Source of the DNA: Arcuatula senhousia
Lineage: Eukaryota; Mollusca; Bivalvia; Mytilida; Mytilidae
Assembly: GCA_963971305.1 (NCBI GenBank)
Contig: OZ020307.1
Location: 261,501 to 325,500 of the forward strand
Length of the DNA: 64,000 nt
Direction: 5' to 3'
The translations under genes were made by a program, and so were the position numbers. Each line of letters begins with the position of its first letter. Positions within the stretch are counted from its first letter, which is position 1. Under the pieces are notes generated by a model, which saw only the letters and a list, made by a program, of their open reading frames with translations, ran no database searches and had not been told where the DNA came from. This document shows positions 61,411-64,000 of the stretch, piece by piece.

Positions 61411-62302
61411 TGACGTTCCGCGCGATGTTCGTGACACCGTAAAAAATTAATGTAATTCTGTTTTGAATTATTTCAAAATAAACAATATAAAACAAATATT
61501 CAATTTTTTATGCATCATTCGAAAGGTTTTTTTATCATACAACAATTTTAAATAGGAATCAATAATTTTATTGTATTTTTAAAGGCAAGAAGATATCTCA
61601 AAAGTTAGAAATTGCTCGTTTTGCGTATGTAACGCGTTACAAAAAAATCGTATAAGATTAGCCCACTGTGTTCGTATTTGTTAATATTGAATGCTACGAA
61701 CTCGAAATTGCGGGAAAGTCCGTCGTATTCATTCCTGTCTCTGACGTCAACAACAATTTTTTCATTCGGCGATGGGAAAAATAAACAAAAAGGTAAGATA
61801 CTTTGTAGAAAAAATGTAACGCAGGCACATGAAACCACGCATTGTCAACTTTGACCGTTTATAATATGGAAACGGACCGCATTTTTTCAAATAATTTGGC
61901 ACACTAAATGTGATAGTAGTCAAGTTTCTATGTTTATTTTTAAAATTGTTAATTTTTATAAAGAATTGGAAATAGACGCATCTCATTATGTCTGACAAAA
62001 TATTCCGTTGTCATTTTTACGTTAAAAAAATAGCTCATACCTATTTTAAAGGTGTCATATTTCAGCTATGATGTTTCTGTTTTTAATTTGGAATGGATTT
62101 TCGCAATGTGCCTTGCAGGAAAATGCAAGAAAACGACCAGGGATGTATTGCGTCCACTGATTCTTTTTTTAACAAGTTTTTTGCAAGTCTGATAGTTTTG
62201 TCTTTGTAACGTTTTTTTACGACGGCAAATATTTGTATAACGTCAATAGTTGATGCTTAATGAGCGTAACGTTATATGTCACGAACATGGCGCGGAACGT
62301 CA
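61411..62302. mobile_element. 892-bp TIR element inserted in one array unit
   Basis: The ends TGACGTTCCGCGCG and, inverted, TGACGTTCCGCGCC continue as ATGTTCGTGACA on both sides, a TIR of about 26 bp with one mismatch. All other units are continuous here (CATAGGTATATT); only GG is repeated at the two edges. The interior is AT-rich with several GTAACG words. No transposase frame; superfamily not recognised. Confidence 0.8.
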
Positions 62303-62408
62303 GGTATATTCAAATAGTCGGGTCTGATCATACGTTTTTGGTTTGGGCTGACTTGTATTGCTGATATAGACCCATAAAAATATATTTTTTTAAAGTTCAT
62401 TTTTTTCT

Positions 62409-63135
62409 GTCAATAACATTTCATTTGGTGTATGGATTCCTTCAATATATCCTCCAGAATTGGAAATTAAAGAGACCACCGAATCAAATTGCTTCACGTC
62501 TTTCTTGGATTTGCACCTCGAATTTGACACAGGTGGTCATCTAAGTACAAAAATTTACGATAGACGAGACGATTTTAATTTTCAAATTATTAATTTTCCT
62601 AATCCACAGAGCAATATACCTACTTCCCCTGCATAAGGTGTTTATATTTCACAACTTATTCGATATGCCAGAGCTTGCACACATTTCACAATTTTTTTTA
62701 TCAGACACCGATTTCTTCGTGACCGACATTTGGAGCAGGGCTATAAAAAAATACGTCTCATACGATCCCTTAAAAAATTCTTTCTTCGTTATCAACCACT
62801 AGTAGAAAAGTTCAAAATTGAGTAAAAAGATGTGGTAGTCAATTGTTTTAATTAGTGTTTGACTGGTCTGCTGTACTGAGATGATCACCTCAATATCCCT
62901 ATTGTGTCTCACAACTATGTTGTGTTCTATGGTCATTACTGGATCCTAAGATCGCAATGGAAGAGGGAGGTTTGGTGCCATAAAACCTGGTTTAACCCAC
63001 CATTTCGTTTGAAATGCCTGTACCAAGTCAGGACCATTGCGATCCACCCATTCTCCGGTATGACTGATTCGTTTTTGTCATTTTCTCTTGATTATGAGAT
63101 TGATCATTCAAGTTCGGTAGTTTTGTTATTACCTT
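62409..63135 (+). pseudogene. RT C-terminal fragment and 3' UTR, array unit 8
   Basis: Same TAA stop; an extra stop lies near GAGTAAAAAGATG. Confidence 0.7.
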
Positions 63136-63691
63136 TATTCTCACTGTTAAAGGTTCATGTTTACACCTCGGGAAAAATGGCCGATATTTTACGTCTTTTT
63201 TTCAGTTTATGTGGACCTTCAGCTACACATTCAATTGCGTAATAAGGCGTAGCAAACGTGGTCTAGATAAATAATTTGTGCATAAACTGTTAGTATTTTG
63301 TATGTGTACACTTGATCCGTTTTGCTGGGTCATTTTCTTTGCGTTTTTCAGTTCATCCAAATATAGCCAAAAATCAACAATGCCCTGTCATTTGGCCTCC
63401 AAAATTGCTTCAGGAAACAGTATGGATCGTACCAGTGATCTTTGTATTAGTAGCACGACGTCCTCACATCATATTGTTAAATGTTCTGTCTGGAAGGGCC
63501 GGTCTTGACGGGTCTATAAATCCCTTGGGAGAGGGGGCCCTGACTCAACGGAGAATGACCTAGTGATTTGTTATTTAAATCGAGGTACCCAAAGTATGAA
63601 ATAATTATGCATGATCGCTATATAGTACGATATATCTCCACTGAAATCATGGCAGCAATCGGCAAAGCATTAAAAACATAACATTTTTTTT

Positions 63692-63802
63692 ATGATCCTT
63701 GCAGTTTACACCCATGTAATAACAGCGGTGTTTGTAGTGTTATGGATAACTCATATCAATGTGATTGTGTAGGTGGATTTACTGGCCAGAACTGTGAACA
63801 AT
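63692..63802 (+). pseudogene. EGF exon, array copy 9, splice acceptor lost
   Basis: The T tract runs straight into ATGATCC: the AG present in all other copies is missing. The reading frame itself is intact (Leu to Met and Ser to Leu changes). It would be skipped in splicing unless another AG is used. Confidence 0.75.
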
Positions 63803-64000
63803 GTACGTCATTTCTTGAAATATCTTTATTTTAATTATTATATTTCTGTCCCGTATTTGGTTTCATTTTAGAAGCTATTTTTCATCCCAAAATTTAAACG
63901 GAAGCGCCTGATTAAAAAACAAAATATTATATTTTTGCTATTAAACGCAAAGAATTGGGAATAAACGCAAAAACCGTTTGCGACTTAATGCAATAATTCG

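Larger units (their letters stand above)
45474..64000 (+). repeat. Tandem array of EGF-exon units, period about 2.07 kb
   Basis: EGF exons start at 45759, 47833, 50159, 52492, 54562, 56628, 58666, 60735 and 63692. Unit order: conserved 200-bp block, EGF exon, GCAAT-type short repeats, left end of the 11630-type MITE, dead RT fragment with 3' UTR, then a stretch CTCACTGTTAAAGG to TCAGTTCATCC. Longer spacings are explained by a dispersed repeat (2326, 2333) and an 892-bp element (2957). In block A the RT fragment is absent (about 11765), so it entered before amplification. The array runs off the window. Confidence 0.9.

Overview
This is animal (metazoan) nuclear DNA, most likely from a marine mussel (Mytilus-like bivalve). 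It is AT-rich, its few genes are split into short exons with GT..AG junctions, and it carries Penelope-type GIY-YIG sequence, a dispersed reverse-transcriptase family, tRNA-like SINEs, many small inverted-repeat elements and small secreted cysteine-rich peptide genes of the kind known from mussels. The species call is inference. There are no prokaryotic operons, rRNA genes or CRISPR arrays.

Layout. Positions 1-380 hold the 3' end of a LINE-like element. Positions about 385-11765 form block A, which is repeated in the same orientation as block B at about 36036-46530. Each block carries a divergent pair of two-exon cysteine-rich secreted peptide genes. The plus-strand member looks intact (5728-6053 and 40759-41084). 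The minus-strand member is broken (2773-3115 and 37357-37692). The two blocks differ by clean insertions that give empty sites: a GIY-YIG Penelope-like fragment only in A, a CACGTG-rich MITE only in B, a 359-bp hammerhead-ribozyme tandem array only in B, and a 199-bp dispersed repeat only in B.

Block A runs into a gene of one EGF-like exon (10998-11108) and five exons of a C-type-lectin-like domain, ending with a TAG at 18993-18995 and an AATAAA just after. Positions 19-36 kb are a graveyard of nested mobile elements: fragments of one reverse-transcriptase family on both strands, TIR elements inside TIR elements, SINE-like pieces and internal tandem repeats.

Block B runs into a tandem array (about 45.5 kb to the window end) with a period of about 2.07 kb. 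Each unit carries one symmetric phase 1-1 EGF exon and one dead reverse-transcriptase fragment. Seven of nine array exons are intact, one is frameshifted and one has lost its splice acceptor. Two neighbouring 2333-bp units appear identical.

The most notable signal is the 39.2-40.4 kb array: four type I hammerhead ribozyme motifs spaced exactly 359 bp apart. This has the architecture described for metazoan retrozymes, and the paralogous block shows the site empty.
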